Of a stretch of 64,000 nucleotides of DNA, positions 52,499 to 63,409 are shown piece after piece. Under the pieces are notes generated by a model. The model had not been told where the DNA came from. It did not search any database and worked only from the letters and a program-made list of their open reading frames with translations. Source of the DNA: Aradus depressus (Eukaryota > Arthropoda > Insecta > Hemiptera > Aradidae); assembly GCA_963662175.1 (NCBI GenBank), contig OY759221.1, positions 17,264,027-17,328,026 of the forward strand. The letters are read 5' to 3'. Positions within the stretch are counted from its first letter, which is position 1. Every line of letters starts with the position of its first letter. The position numbers were made by a program, and so were the translations under genes.

Positions 52499-52849
52499 GA
52501 AATTATTCTTTCATTCAATTCATACGGTCTTTTTGGAATAGAATTGTTGGCAAAAATCAGGAAAATTATGAAAATTTTAAATTCTTTGCAGTTGAGTGAA
52601 TACCATAATTAGATAATATCAAATATCAAAAGAGATTGACAATTAAATATTTGAATAAAAAAGCTATTTGAACCAAAAGAGCAGGGAGAAATTGTGACAA
52701 TGAGTGACATTCTAAAGGTGTCTAATTAAATTATTAAAGTGTGTATTAGAGAAACAGAGAGCTCGGGTTGGTCAAAGGGGTGGAATGAAGGGGTTAGAGG
52801 GTTAGTATTACAAAGACCTGCAGGAGTAATCAATTAAAGTAAGGAACCT
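52499..52849. other. unassigned sequence
   Basis: Nothing recognised. Confidence 0.5.
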
Positions 52850-53095
52850 ACAGTAGCAGCACCGCTCCCCAGGGTGTCCTTCGGCCCTTATGTGGTCAGT
52901 CCCCAGGACATGAGCCCCGCTCTCTTGGAGTCCTAAATATTGCCAAACCAGGTATAGTTAGGATAGGGAGTCATTAACAAGTAGCTGACATTACGCAGGC
53001 TCGGGGACCTCCATTTAAACTACCCTCCGACGGAGTGCTCAAGTTTAAAACGATGATCTCGAGCCTGTTACCTCTGCCACCGGCGTTTCCCAAAC
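52850..53095 (-). mobile_element. SINE-A copy, old and degraded
   Basis: Recognisable by ggacatgagccccgctctc, gagtcctaaatattgccaaa, gtagctgacattacgcaggc and gccaccggcg. It is among the most diverged copies. Confidence 0.7.
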
Positions 53096-53149
53096 AAATG
53101 TTTTTTACAAAATTTCAACATTAGCCTCTTTTTACTTTTCAGCTAAACC

Positions 53150-53835
53150 ACAGTATAGTGTGAGTTACGTAATCAGTTAGAAATTCGGTGTAGAGTTTTC
53201 ACCGAAATTTCAACTGTTACGACCATCTTCCAAAAATGAAAAAAAGAAAAATTGTATGTAGAACACCCGATAGAATGAATATATAAGGACAACTGTCATT
53301 ATAATGAATGTATTGACAGAACATTTTGTATTTAAATTTCAAATCCCTTATTATTAATTTTCTACGAAATCAGACGAAGCGGAGGAAGATCAGAGAAGGG
53401 GGCTCGACTACAAAATATAGCAGTTATGTAATCAGAAGTTATGATCAGAAGAAGTTATGTATGTGGTCAGAAATTGGTTGAATTTTTACCGAAATTTCAT
53501 GCTTTCCGACCCAAAGTTCAAGAATATATAAACATTTTGTGACTAAAAACACAATAACTTCTGTTAGGATGAATGTATCTACAAGAAATTTCGTACGTTC
53601 AAAACTTCCTAAGAATGGCACATATTATTTTCCGCGAAATCGGTCAAAGTGAAGGGGGATCAGGGGGGAACCAGAAGATAGGAAAACTGAAAAACCCTAA
53701 TAACTAATAACCTAGGTATTGAACATATCGATTCAACATTTAGTATGAGAATACAGAAGCCATTATGTAAGGGAAATATTGATTTTTAGCTCAGACGGGT
53801 TTCAGGAGGACAAGAGAACGAAAACTTAATTTTTA
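53150..53835 (+). repeat. Rep-A copy, with repeated start
   Basis: Terminus words appear twice (gtgagttacgtaatcagtta at about 53160, gttatgtatgtggtcagaaa at about 53454), so two partial copies are joined. The 3' end reaches gaacgaaaacttaat and abuts Rep-E. Confidence 0.75.
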
Positions 53836-54330
53836 TTTATTTATTGAATATAAATATTTTATATTCATATTTCTTTAGGATAAATTTGTAGGAAAAATTT
53901 TCGGGGCGTAAATTCTCCCCTTTCTTAGGTCACAAGTAGCGAAATATATAGAAAAACAATATACGAAAAGCGAAAAAAAAAATTAATATAAATATGTGCG
54001 TAAGTGTACTAATACAATTGATGATAATGATAAAAATATTAAACGAAAATAATTACGATAACAATTATAGGGTATTGATGGAGTAGCTCAGCCAAGAAAA
54101 TATAACACTTATGTTTTTTTTTGAACAATGAGAAAAAAATTCTGTTTGCAAATAAATGATTTCTTCCAAAATAAACAATTTGAAACTAGTTTACATTTTT
54201 TTATTGTCTTTATTTATTCAAGAAGTTGACTCGTTTATGAGTTACACGAACAATGTACAATTTTTCGAAATATTTATATTTTATTTATTGATTATTAATG
54301 CTTCAAATATAAACAGCGCATGATTTTATG
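53836..54330 (+). repeat. Rep-E copy, diverged, no ORF
   Basis: Matches the 2460-2560 type (minus strand: CCTAAGAAAGGGG ... CCCCGAAAA, about 53898-53932) and the 3290-3480 type (tttttgaacaatgagaaaaa). Confidence 0.6.
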
Positions 54331-54807
54331 TGATATGTAATAAAAACTGCCAGAGTGCAACGCGTGCACTGAGCGAGCGAAGCTTACAGTTTAGATAATT
54401 ATATTTACAATATCAAATAAAAATCAATAATGTTAAATTATTATAACGAGTATAGAATATGAATGTTAATAAGAGACAAAATGGTCGAGGACGATGAAGG
54501 GTAGTAATACGAACAAGAGCCCACTCCTCCGTCCTATTTCCAACCCCTTCCAACCATTATTTTCCCCATTTTCATAAAAAAAAGGGAAATTTCCTTCTGC
54601 TGTATAAGTCAAGGTAGTGGAATTTTCTAAACGAGGTCGGCGTAAATCACGTATTTTAAAAATGGCCCTCTCAAAACCTCCTTCAACCATAAGCAACCAA
54701 TTTTCTAAAAGAGAAAGGAAATTAAAGAATGAATTCATTTTATTTATTTTTTATGTAATTACATTTCATATTTTCATGTCATCTTGAATTTTATGATGTC
54801 TTGTTTT
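54331..54807. other. unassigned sequence with one open frame
   Basis: A minus-strand frame at 54466-54738 (90 codons) is open but has no recognised domain or gene-like context. Confidence 0.4.
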
Positions 54808-55410
54808 GATCCTCAGAACGAATTAAACAATTCACTTTTCGCTTTTCGCTCCTCCATCCAAAACCAGACGACCGTTTGCGCTAGTAAATGTTGTGTCGAT
54901 AAATTGTGTTTTAATTGAGCCCCTCTTTTCAAGAGTGGATCCAGAATGTTCATCAAGGGGGTAAAATTTCGTTGACAGGTTGAGTAACAGTCTGAGTCTG
55001 TAATGACGTCATTAAAGTCTGTGCGCAAGACCGCAAGAAGTCCTTCGCGCATCACTAGGACGTCTTTCCCAATTTAACGTGCATATTTCTTTATCCTTAA
55101 CGACTTATGAGCCTCCGCGCTAGGGGGGGAATACATTAATTTCAACGGCAGTTATTTAGGTTTCTGAGTTGAGCCCCTCTGTCCCCCCTCCCCTTTTGCC
55201 GATTCCGCTGAAGAACAAAAGTCGTTAGAGGGTTTTGGATTCACAAATAAACTTTCGTATCAATATATCCATTCTATCGGGAGTTATCGTGTTCACAGAC
55301 AGAAATACATTTTTTTTTTCATGTTTGGATCTAGAGGTCGGAAATTCCGTTGAAAACTCCGCATCAAATTGTTAACTAATTACATAACTTCGTATAGCTG
55401 AGGAAATAAA
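54808..55410 (-). repeat. Rep-A copy with a foreign segment
   Basis: From gatcctcagaacgaattaaa to attacataacttcgtatagc. About 54925-55085 (gagtggatccagaatgttca, gtaatgacgtcattaaagtc) is not Rep-A and may be an insertion; no TSD seen. Confidence 0.8.
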
Positions 55411-55832
55411 ATTTCTATAGAAAAATCATCTTCACTAGATGAGGTAAATGATTTTATTAGACACTCTTAGAAGAGATTAAATTTTGAGTGTACTTCCAAT
55501 ACCAAATTGCTATTTGTACATAAGTGATTGAAATTTATGTTTATTCAATTTGTTGGAATAAAAATAATCATTAGAAAAAAAAATTACTTCACTATAGGCC
55601 CCTTAATTCAGAAGATCTGAATTCATAAATCTGTACCTCGGAGGTAAACTGCACTATGTCAGTGTTTTTGGAAAATCGGTTTTTTGTACTAAGTTGTACA
55701 TCTGTTTGAGCTCTATTTAGTGGTATACTGCATCATGTCCTTTTTAAACTAATTACAAAATAACAGGTTGTAAACTGCACTAACCCTATGTCAATTTGGG
55801 GAGAAACAGAACTAAGTCCACTTGATGCTAGT
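55411..55832. other. unassigned sequence
   Basis: The word aaactgcacta occurs twice (about 55646 and 55770). Nothing else. Confidence 0.4.
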
Positions 55833-55857
55833 TACCACTGAGCTACCGGCACCCTCC
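55833..55857 (-). mobile_element. SINE-A head fragment
   Basis: taccactgagctaccggcac plus cctcc, the head only. Confidence 0.6.
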
Positions 55858-56604
55858 GAATATATTATATATAAAAACTAAATGAGGACACCGGTAGCTA
55901 TTTGGAATCGCCATGATATATCCAGTATCTCACTCGAATGGTTTAGGTGAAAAAATTTAATTTGCGATCAATTTTACCTATTGTCCTCCATTTTTAATTT
56001 ATTGTTATAGCCTCTAATCTGCTCGTAATTAAGACAAATTAAATGACACAGAATTTAATAAATTCAGTCATGTAGAATTAGGAAGATCGATGCATAGGCA
56101 GCCTAAATCATAACCCTTCCATTTTGACACCGTCATAGGGTAAAAAAAACTATAAAGTGCGCGGGTTACACTCCACAGTTCACCGCTTATCACTAATTCC
56201 TGCCAGCACTAAGATGGCAGTATGTCACATAATACTACAATTTCTGGTGCATCAAGTTCGGTGCTTAATAAAGTTGATCATCGAAATCCATTTGAATGAT
56301 TTACAATGTATTCCTGTAATTTCATTTATGACTTTTATAAGATAGCCGGAGGGTTGGTGCACAGAATCAGTGTTTGTCTACAACTTCAGGCCAACTTCAA
56401 CCAACCGCCTTGGGCAGTTTTTATTTGAACAGAACTATAACTTCCCTTCAACCTTCATCTTTTACATTTCAATAGTTCAATAGGCAGCAAAAAGTCATAA
56501 ATGACATGAAAACATGTCGTCGGTGAATCATGGGCAATGTAATTTCCCAATATAATCTGTAAAGGAAATGGCGGAAATGAAGTTGACAACTATATTATTA
56601 TACC
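55858..56604. other. unassigned sequence
   Basis: A small Rep-A scrap (gtcgtcggtgaatcatgggc) lies at about 56517. No gene supported. Confidence 0.45.
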
Positions 56605-56934
56605 ATTATATTATACCATATATTATTATTGAAGTTGATAAATATATTATTATATTGAATATATATTCATTTTCTTTTTTGTTGGTTTTGGGCCAATGAA
56701 AAATAAAAATAAATAATATTTGTCCTGTCAAGCACAAGAATATTAAGGTCGTATAGAGGGCGCCGGTAGGTATATATTATTATACCATAATTTAAGTTGA
56801 CAAATATATTAATATAATATTAAATATATATTTAATTTCTTTTTTGTTAGTTTTGGGCAAATGAAAAATAAAAATAAATAATATTTGTCCTGTCACACAC
56901 AAGAATACATAAGATCATATTGTGGTGCCGGTAG
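56605..56934. repeat. 165-bp tandem duplication ending in the SINE-A head
   Basis: Units at about 56605-56769 and 56770-56934. Both contain cttttttgttrgttttgggc, aaataatatttgtcctgtca and end in the SINE-A head (gagggcgccggtagg; tgtggtgccggtagctc). The duplication must postdate the SINE insertion. Confidence 0.85.
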
Positions 56935-57243
56935 CTCAGTGGTATGCGTGCTTGCTTACTGAGCTCTAGAACGTGGGTTCGAAACCCGACCGAGGCTCAG
57001 TAGCTCAGAGGACCTTAGTTTATTTTATCTGGGAGGTAAAATAAACTTAAGCACGCCGTCCTTCGAACGGGACGTTAAGCGATGGTCCCGAGACTGTACG
57101 ATATCAGGTACTCGTTAATAATAGGTGAATAAAAATTTAGGGTAGTCAAAATTTAGGGCTCCCACAGTAGAGTCAGGCTCATGTCCACCAGAGTGACGAA
57201 AGAGCGCTCCTGGTAGTAGGCGGATATGACCTCGTAGTTAAAG
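56922..57243 (+). mobile_element. SINE-A copy
   Basis: Full A and B boxes (tagctcagtgg, gggttcgaaaccc), with a small local duplication gctcagtagctcag after the B box. The tail after cgtagttaaag is lost. Confidence 0.93.
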
Positions 57244-57244
57244 T

Positions 57245-57575
57245 TCTACCTTATCATCTACGTTTTCGCTCTCCCTCGAACAACTTCAGGACTTCTGAAT
57301 CCTCGTACAAAATTTCATGTCGATACATTCATTACATCGGTAGTTATCAGGGTTTTTGAGTTGAGTCTCACCTATACATTTTGACCGATTTTATGGATGT
57401 TTTGAATTAACGAATGAAATTTCTCGTGGATACATTCATTCTATGAGAGTTATTGGGTTTACAGACAATCAATTTTTATATATTTTTGGAATTGGGGTAG
57501 AAACAGATGAAATTTCAACGAATTTCTGACCGATTACATAACTTCTGCTATACTTCTTACAGCTGGGGAAGTAAA
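57245..57575 (-). repeat. Rep-A copy
   Basis: From acgttttcgctctccctcga to cagctggggaagtaaag, including ccgattacataacttctgct. Confidence 0.82.
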
Positions 57576-57654
57576 GTTACTTGTTACAATCTCTGTCATG
57601 ATTTATTTTCCTTAACTGTAAAAATAAATATTGCACGCGTTTAATGTTGTATGC

Positions 57655-57970
57655 AGGGGATGTTAAGTAATGGGTTAGAAATTCGATGTCGAGTTTTCAC
57701 CGGAATTTCATAATATCCGACCCAATCCAAAAAAAAAAAAAAAAGTGTGTAGGTATGTCTTTGAACACGGTAATTACGAAATTGTATATGTGTACCCTGA
57801 CCAAATTCAGGAAGAATGTCACCTATTCAGCCAAATCGGTCAAAGGAATGAGGGGGATGGGGGGTGGGGGGGGGAGAGAATTTTTAGACCAAATCGTCAA
57901 TTGTTTTAGGAGGGGAAGTGCGAACTTAATTAATATGTACTGGCAAAGTACACACCGGGGCTTCACCGAG
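57655..57970 (+). repeat. Rep-A copy
   Basis: From ggttagaaattcgatgtcga and gttttcaccggaatttcata to tactggcaaagtacacaccg. G-rich module at 57858-57873. Confidence 0.8.
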
Positions 57971-58967
57971 TATTTATCTAATTTCGCGGGGACTCTCATA
58001 TTCAAAATTTAACACATATTTGCATGAATGTATATGCATCATACATAACATGAAGAACGTTATTAAATTACTTTGTTCTTCTCTAATTTTTTTTTCATTT
58101 CCTTTTGTAATAAATATGTGCAGAAGCTTCTATATGCATCAACCAGTAGCTGCAGAAGAAATTTAAAAAATATAATTTTTTTATGGTACAATTATTTAAT
58201 GAATAACATTTATGAGAAGTTATTCATATCATTCAACTAATAAATAAATAATTAAAAAGACACGCAAAAAATAACTTCAGTACCTTTCACATTCTGATGG
58301 AAAACCAGCAGAAGTACAAAACAGTAGTCAAGAAGACTGCAATTTCGAAGCATTTTTGTAGAAGTCTTAAAAAGTTCTAAAATTTCACTTATTTTTTACA
58401 CATTTTCATATAGAAATTGCCCTCACATCAATTAAAATAATTTATATAAATTTTCATAATTTAATTTTTTATTTACACTTTTTTAGAATACTTCCATCTC
58501 GACTGATAGGAAGCTGATATTAACAATAAATAATTTCGAATAGAAAATACTTTATTTTCGAAAATTTGTTATTAATGTTTTTTTTTATGTTGATTTGAAA
58601 ATCACAATTACTCAAAGATAAAATATTGTCAGTTTTTGTTATATTAACTCGACACGAAAACTACGCAAACATGCGGAGCGAAAATGTCGCCTGTATAGTA
58701 GACGCACCGCGACGGATGCCGGCAGGCGACTGATAGGGCGGGAACATCAAGAAGGAACTTTCATCCCCTCCCCCACCTCCTACCTTCCCCTCCACCCCCC
58801 CTCCCCCACCCACTCCTTTCTCTCTCAATGTATTTATTCATCATACAATATATGTATGTATTATGTATTTCACTGTATTCGTATATTATGAGGTCTGCTG
58901 ATGCTCACTTCGGTCGCCAATTCTTCTGCCCCCCCCCCCCCCCCCCCTCCCCCTCCCACTTCGTCTA
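57971..58967. other. unassigned sequence with C-rich tracts
   Basis: AT-rich to 58620, a small perfect inverted repeat gtcgcctg/caggcgac (58687-58731), then pyrimidine-rich 58760-58820 and a poly-C run of about 19 at 58929-58947. Confidence 0.5.
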
Positions 58968-59152
58968 GCCTAGAACCCACGACCGACTTTTAGTCGGAAG
59001 GCGCCTATTCTCATTCTACCGACTAAAAACACTACCTTCCGACTTCCGACCGACTTATTTTTTTCCGAGAACAAGACACATTTTCTGAGTTTTCCACCCC
59101 TCCTTTACAAAAACCTCTTAATAATAACATAGCTAGTACGTTTTTGTTTCGC

Positions 59153-59406
59153 AATGGAAGATCATTTTCACTTTCAAAGATTGTGCTCCATGGCGGTTTA
59201 TCTGAGGAAGAAGAAAAATACAGTGGTGGGTTCATCCTACCATCAGTCAAGGACTGCTGAAGGGACAATTTCATAAATTGCATGGTAATTGCAGTTGCAA
59301 TTTGAAAGAACATCCACAGAAGTTTTTTAAATTTTATAGGATGTCAGTGCAATCATTCGATGAGCTCTTATCAATTTTGTATAGTGCTTTAAAACATGCT
59401 GACACT
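59153..59406 (+). pseudogene. PIF/Harbinger transposase N-terminal relic
   Basis: After a start at 59153 the frame reads RLCSMAVYLRKKKNTVVG. A frame change gives WVHPTISQGLLKGQFHKLHG, then HPQKFFKFYRMSVQSFDELL and SILYSALKHADT. The WVHP motif, F-x-x-L or LH, and K-FF-x-x-(Y)-F/YRMS-x-x-x-F-(D)-x-LL are hallmarks of the N-terminal part of PIF/Harbinger transposases and their host derivative HARBI1. The DDE catalytic region is missing; coding similarity fades soon after the hAT insertion (QCESIPVILRLFF). Confidence 0.8.
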
Positions 59407-60034
59407 CATGGGCGTAGCCAGGGAGGGGGGCACGCGTCCCCCCCCCCCCCTCCCTGTCCAGAGCAAAAAACCAAGATAAAAATTAAATAAACTAAAAAAA
59501 TAGTTTTCATTCGAAATGGATTGTATGCAAGTTACCAATAGTATCTTCAAATTTCCCGTGCATCCTAAATCAGCAATCAGCTGTTACATAAATGTACATG
59601 TACAAAACAAGTCATATTACATTTATTTAAATATACATGAATTCGATCATTTCATTTTCTCGCTCAAAATCTTCATTTATGTAATACTTTATACTCATAA
59701 AGCTGATTTTACATGCGCAGTAAAAATACAAAGCGCAGCAGCAGCAAATGCACGCTAATGGTTGTGAGTCATTTAATTCTAAAAGCACAGGAACCACAGA
59801 GTGCATTTGCTGCTGCTGCGCTTTGCATTTTTGCTGCTCATGTAAAGTCAACTTAAGTATTACAGTCAGTGGTTACCTCAGGGGGAGCTTCTAGAGGTCC
59901 GAGTCTCCCAAATTAATAACAAAAAGTCTGCAAGGTTAACCACGGAAACTGCGGGCTGTGCCCCCGGGAGTCTGTACCCCCAACCCTCGTAGCCTAACTT
60001 TGCCCCCCCCCCCCCCCCCCTGGCTACGCCCCTG
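59407..60034. mobile_element. hAT MITE with long internal hairpin
   Basis: Exact 8-bp TSD CTGACACT (59399-59406, 60035-60042). Ends CATGGGCGTAGCCAGG and, read inward from the right, CAGGGGCGTAGCCAGG, both followed by G-rich runs. Arms at 59711-59753 and 59801-59843 (gcgcagcagcagcaaatgca / tgcatttgctgctgctgcgc) pair, with weaker pairing beyond. Noncoding. Confidence 0.94.
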
Positions 60035-60097
60035 CTGACACTGCAGTGTGAAAGTATCCCAGTGATATTGAGGTTATTTTTTATTATTACTTTTTTT

Positions 60098-60282
60098 TCC
60101 CCCTTATGTTCGATGCATATTAGCCATGTCACTGTGTTATCTAATTTTTTACGTCATCCATGGCCCCGGGAGGGAGTTCTATCTACTGAATAAAACTCAG
60201 TCTCGGACGGGATTCGAACCCGCAAACCATGGTGACACCATGCGACCAAAGCCCTACGCTCTACGGCCATCATGGCTCCCTC
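60098..60282 (-). mobile_element. SINE-B copy
   Basis: Near full length: B-box complement gggattcgaaccc, ggagggagttctatctac, head ccatcatggctccc. Sits inside the Harbinger element. Confidence 0.9.
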
Positions 60283-60774
60283 TTGTGGTACTTAACTTGT
60301 TTTAAGTTTCCTACTGTCCTTTGACTACTTACCTACTGTATTAGTTTTCCGTACCTATTTCTTGAAGAATAAGAAAAAAGTTGGGTTAGATTTATTTAAA
60401 CACGACTTAGATTCAACTGCGAATTTATTTATAATTAATTAATTTACATTACTAAAATTCTTATAACGAAACCAAATTTGTTTCACTAGCAGAGAGAGTT
60501 TTAGTAAAAATTAAAATGAAAAGAGAGAAGAGTTAGGAGCCATGAGGTTGACAAGAGCGACCGTCTGCCGCGTGGGCCATCCCACTTGGACATCTGCGTT
60601 CTATCCCCTCTCACCGACTAAAGATCAGAAGGAAAATAGGACTTCTATCTTTTCCACCGATTTTTAGTCGGTGAGGATTTTTGTCGCAGTGTATGGACTC
60701 GTTTAAAAGTACAGTTCCCATTCTCTTCTGATTACTTCAGATTAAAATCGATTAAAGTCGGTCGTTCTAGGGCC
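60283..60774. other. right part of the Harbinger element
   Basis: AT-rich filler and terminal accgactttaatcg words. No further transposase similarity seen. Confidence 0.5.
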
Positions 60775-60934
60775 TAAGGTCAAAATGCTGACCCCCACGC
60801 CCCTCCCTCTTCTCACATCCGTTTTTTCATTCATATTTTTTTATTTTATTATTATTATTTTTTCAAACAACGCCCCATGTGGAAATTTCTTTTTTTGAGC
60901 TGTTAGAGGGCGGAGGGTGTGGCCCCATTTTAAT

Positions 60935-61045
60935 TTCATCCATAGACTCTCGATAGCAGTTTTATCCATGAAATAAAACTCTCACCGGACGGGATTCGAA
61001 CCCTCACCCGTGGAGAGTCCATGCAACCAAATACTGCCCCTCCAC
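60935..61045 (-). mobile_element. SINE-B-related fragment
   Basis: ggacgggattcgaaccctca, gagagtccatgcaaccaaat, upstream aaataaaactctcacc. A diverged subfamily or a relative of SINE-B. Confidence 0.6.
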
Positions 61046-61127
61046 TTTACTGGGTATATGAAAGTAATGTCTGAGCATCAGCGATTTTCTTTGTTTCAAT
61101 TTACTGTAATGTACTTTCCAGCTACTT

Positions 61128-61300
61128 AAAATTGGTCAAAGGGAAAAGGGAATAAATGCTGAGCTTAACACAAAAATTGAAGCCCTTATGTAAATCAAGT
61201 ATGTTTAGTCGAAAATGTCGATTTGTTTTAGAGGGTGAACGAAAACTTAAATCAATTTATCCATACTGGGGAAGTACTTTGGCGGTGATTCACCTCCAGA
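61128..61300 (+). repeat. Rep-A terminal fragment
   Basis: attggtcaaagggaaaaggg, ttatgtaaatcaagtatg, catactggggaagtactttg, ggtgattcacc. Confidence 0.8.
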
Positions 61301-61475
61301 GTTGTCTCCTCTTTTCCAATGATATTTTAGGTCGATTTCACGATATTTTTTCAAATCGGATGAACAACATGAAGATATATCTGCCCATATATGGGCATAG
61401 GTCGGCCCCCCGCCTCCCCCCATGGTCACACCCATTCTGCCAAATAAAAAAATCTAGCCGTTTTAAATAAAAATA

Positions 61476-62146
61476 CAGTAGAACCTCCTTAAGTCGAACC
61501 TCGATAAGTCGAAAACCTCCAAAACTCGAAAAAAGTTTTGTTTCTTTCCCTCCAAGCCCCAAAACTTCCATTACTCGAAATCTCAATCCTCTATTAGTCG
61601 AAATAATCAGTGAGTCCCTACAAGCCATTTTGATACATATTTTCCCTCTATAACTCGAAAAAATAAATTGGACCTCCGTATCTCGAACATAGCAATGTTT
61701 TATTTTACAAACTTTACAACTAGATTATTTGAAACTTGTTACCTCTATAGCTAGAAGAAAAATTAGTTACCGACCTTAAGAATTTGCCGACAATGTACAC
61801 CATTGTTTCTTAGAAAACAATTTAGGAGTATACAATAAATTGGATTACCAATTATCTAAAGCAAAAAAAAATACTGACTTTTTTTAATACCTACATATAC
61901 TACGTATTTTTTATTTTAAGGATGTTTTGAAATAATGTTGATTTATAATAAATATAAATATGTTTGTTACCTCTGTAACTTGAATTATTTATTTCACCTC
62001 TCTAACTCAAAATTAGTTAGAATGAATCTTAACCTCTACAAGTCGAATCAAAATCCGCCCAAGTCGAAATCCTCCATAAGTCGAAAACTCTATAACTCGA
62101 ATTTTTTGGCGTCTCCCTTGATGTTCGACTTATAAAGGTTCTACTG
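61476..62146. mobile_element. pogo-like MITE with an AAGTCGAA array
   Basis: 671 bp between TA dinucleotides (61474-61475, 62147-62148). Ends CAGTAGAACCTCCTTAAGTC and, read inward from the right, CAGTAGAACCTTTATAAGTC. The outer 180 bp on each side hold many (A/T)A(A/C)(G/T)TCGAA words in both orientations, probably binding sites for a pogo-type transposase. No ORF. Confidence 0.93.
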
Positions 62147-62400
62147 TAATACTACATAACAATAATTAAACAACCATTAGTAGAATTTAATAGTACATTG
62201 TACTAGTGTGGATAAGGGGTTTATATCGCACGAGAATGGTGGTTATTTTTGCCCACATCCACACGTGTTTCACATATGTTTTTTTTCTATGACCGACTAT
62301 TAAAATAATAAATTGTTTTATAATTATTTATTATACCATATCGGAGATTTGAGTCCTTCCCTTTGGTCTCAATTATTTTTTATTTTTTTTATAAATTTTC
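62147..62400. other. unassigned AT-rich sequence
   Basis: Nothing recognised. Confidence 0.45.
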
Positions 62401-62567
62401 AGAAGACTATTGTGGGTGCGAAACGATACTCATGCCCCCACGACCTCAGGGTTGTGGTGGCGATGACCCACACTGCCCCCATGGAATTTACGCCTAAGGA
62501 TAAGGATGTAAAATTTACCCAAAATATCGAAACATTTGGACATCTCTGGAAGATTAATCGAAATTAA
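62401..62567 (+). CDS. candidate 3'-terminal exon, unknown product
   Basis: The open frame from TIVGAKRYSCPHDLRVVVAM to TQNIETFGHLWKINRN and a stop is more GC-rich than its surroundings. It is preceded by a pyrimidine-rich tract and ttttcag at 62395-62401, which could be a splice acceptor. I recognise no domain and see no partner exon or polyadenylation signal that proves it. A decayed transposon or chance frame is equally possible. Confidence 0.2.
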
Positions 62568-63034
62568 GGGTGGAGACTGACGACTTTTCTTCCCCTAAGT
62601 TCCTGACAAAGAGAACCACTGCCGATCTACCTGGAATCTAGACTGGAATGGCTACAGAAGAACAGAGGGCCGGGACTATTCCTAGCGCTCCCCCAGTGAT
62701 GGATGTGTTTGAACCTGTTCATTAAATGGTTTGCTTGACTGCGCTATAAACATTTACTGTGGAGCTAATTGTGTAGCCTGGAGCTTGGTTTATCACCTCG
62801 TTCTGTGGTTTTATTGGGTGTTTCAGGCCATCTTTTTGGAAAGAGTTAGTCTCTGTTAGAAATCTTCTAGACGGATTTAGGATCAAACAAAGATCCATGG
62901 ACAGCCAGGAAAATGGAAAACCTACTTATTGTTCATTTCACTATTTGTATACATTTATAAAGAGGATGTAGGATATTATTAATAAATGAGGACCTTGTCC
63001 TGTAGAAGACAGAAAAGGCATTATTTTGGATGTA
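62568..63034. other. unassigned sequence, moderate GC
   Basis: No frame or repeat recognised. If 62401-62567 is an exon this could be its 3' UTR. Confidence 0.35.
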
Positions 63035-63045
63035 TTATATAAGAT

Positions 63046-63398
63046 AGGTTAGGTTTAGGTTAGGTTTTATGACTCATGCCCGGGCTTTAACTACGAGGTC
63101 ATATCGCCTACTACCAGAGCGCTCTATCGTCACTCTGGTGAACATGAGCCCGACTCTACTGTGGGAGTCCTAAATTTTGCCTACCCTAAATTTTTATTCA
63201 CCTAGGGTAGGGGTCTTTAACGAGTACCTGACATCGTACAGGCTCGGGACCATCGCTTAACGTCCCATCCGAAGGACGGCGTGCTTAAGTTTATTTTACC
63301 TCCCAGATAAAATAAACTAAGGGCCTCGGTCGGGCTACGAACCCACGACCTTGAGCTCAGAAGTCAAGCACGCATACCACTGAGCTACCGGCGCCCTT
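63046..63398 (-). mobile_element. SINE-A copy, full length with TSD
   Basis: 11-bp TSD ttatataagat (63035-63045, 63399-63409). Near-consensus body. The tail has an irregular unit (ggttaggtttaggttaggtt). Confidence 0.96.
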
Positions 63399-63409
63399 TT
63401 ATATAAGAT

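Larger units (their letters stand above)
58968..60774 (+). mobile_element. PIF/Harbinger element with nested insertions
   Basis: Left end gcctagaacccacgaccgac-ttttagtcgg. Right end read inward: ggccctagaacgaccgactt-taatcg. Further accgactaaaa/ttttagtcggt words near each end are likely transposase-binding sites. TA(G/A) flanks. A transposase N-terminal relic is interrupted by a hAT (59407-60034) and further right by SINE-B (60098-60282). Confidence 0.8.

Noticed and set aside
54466..54738. 90-codon minus-strand ORF
   Set aside because: Open, but no domain, no splice or start context that convinces, and no homologue that I recognise.
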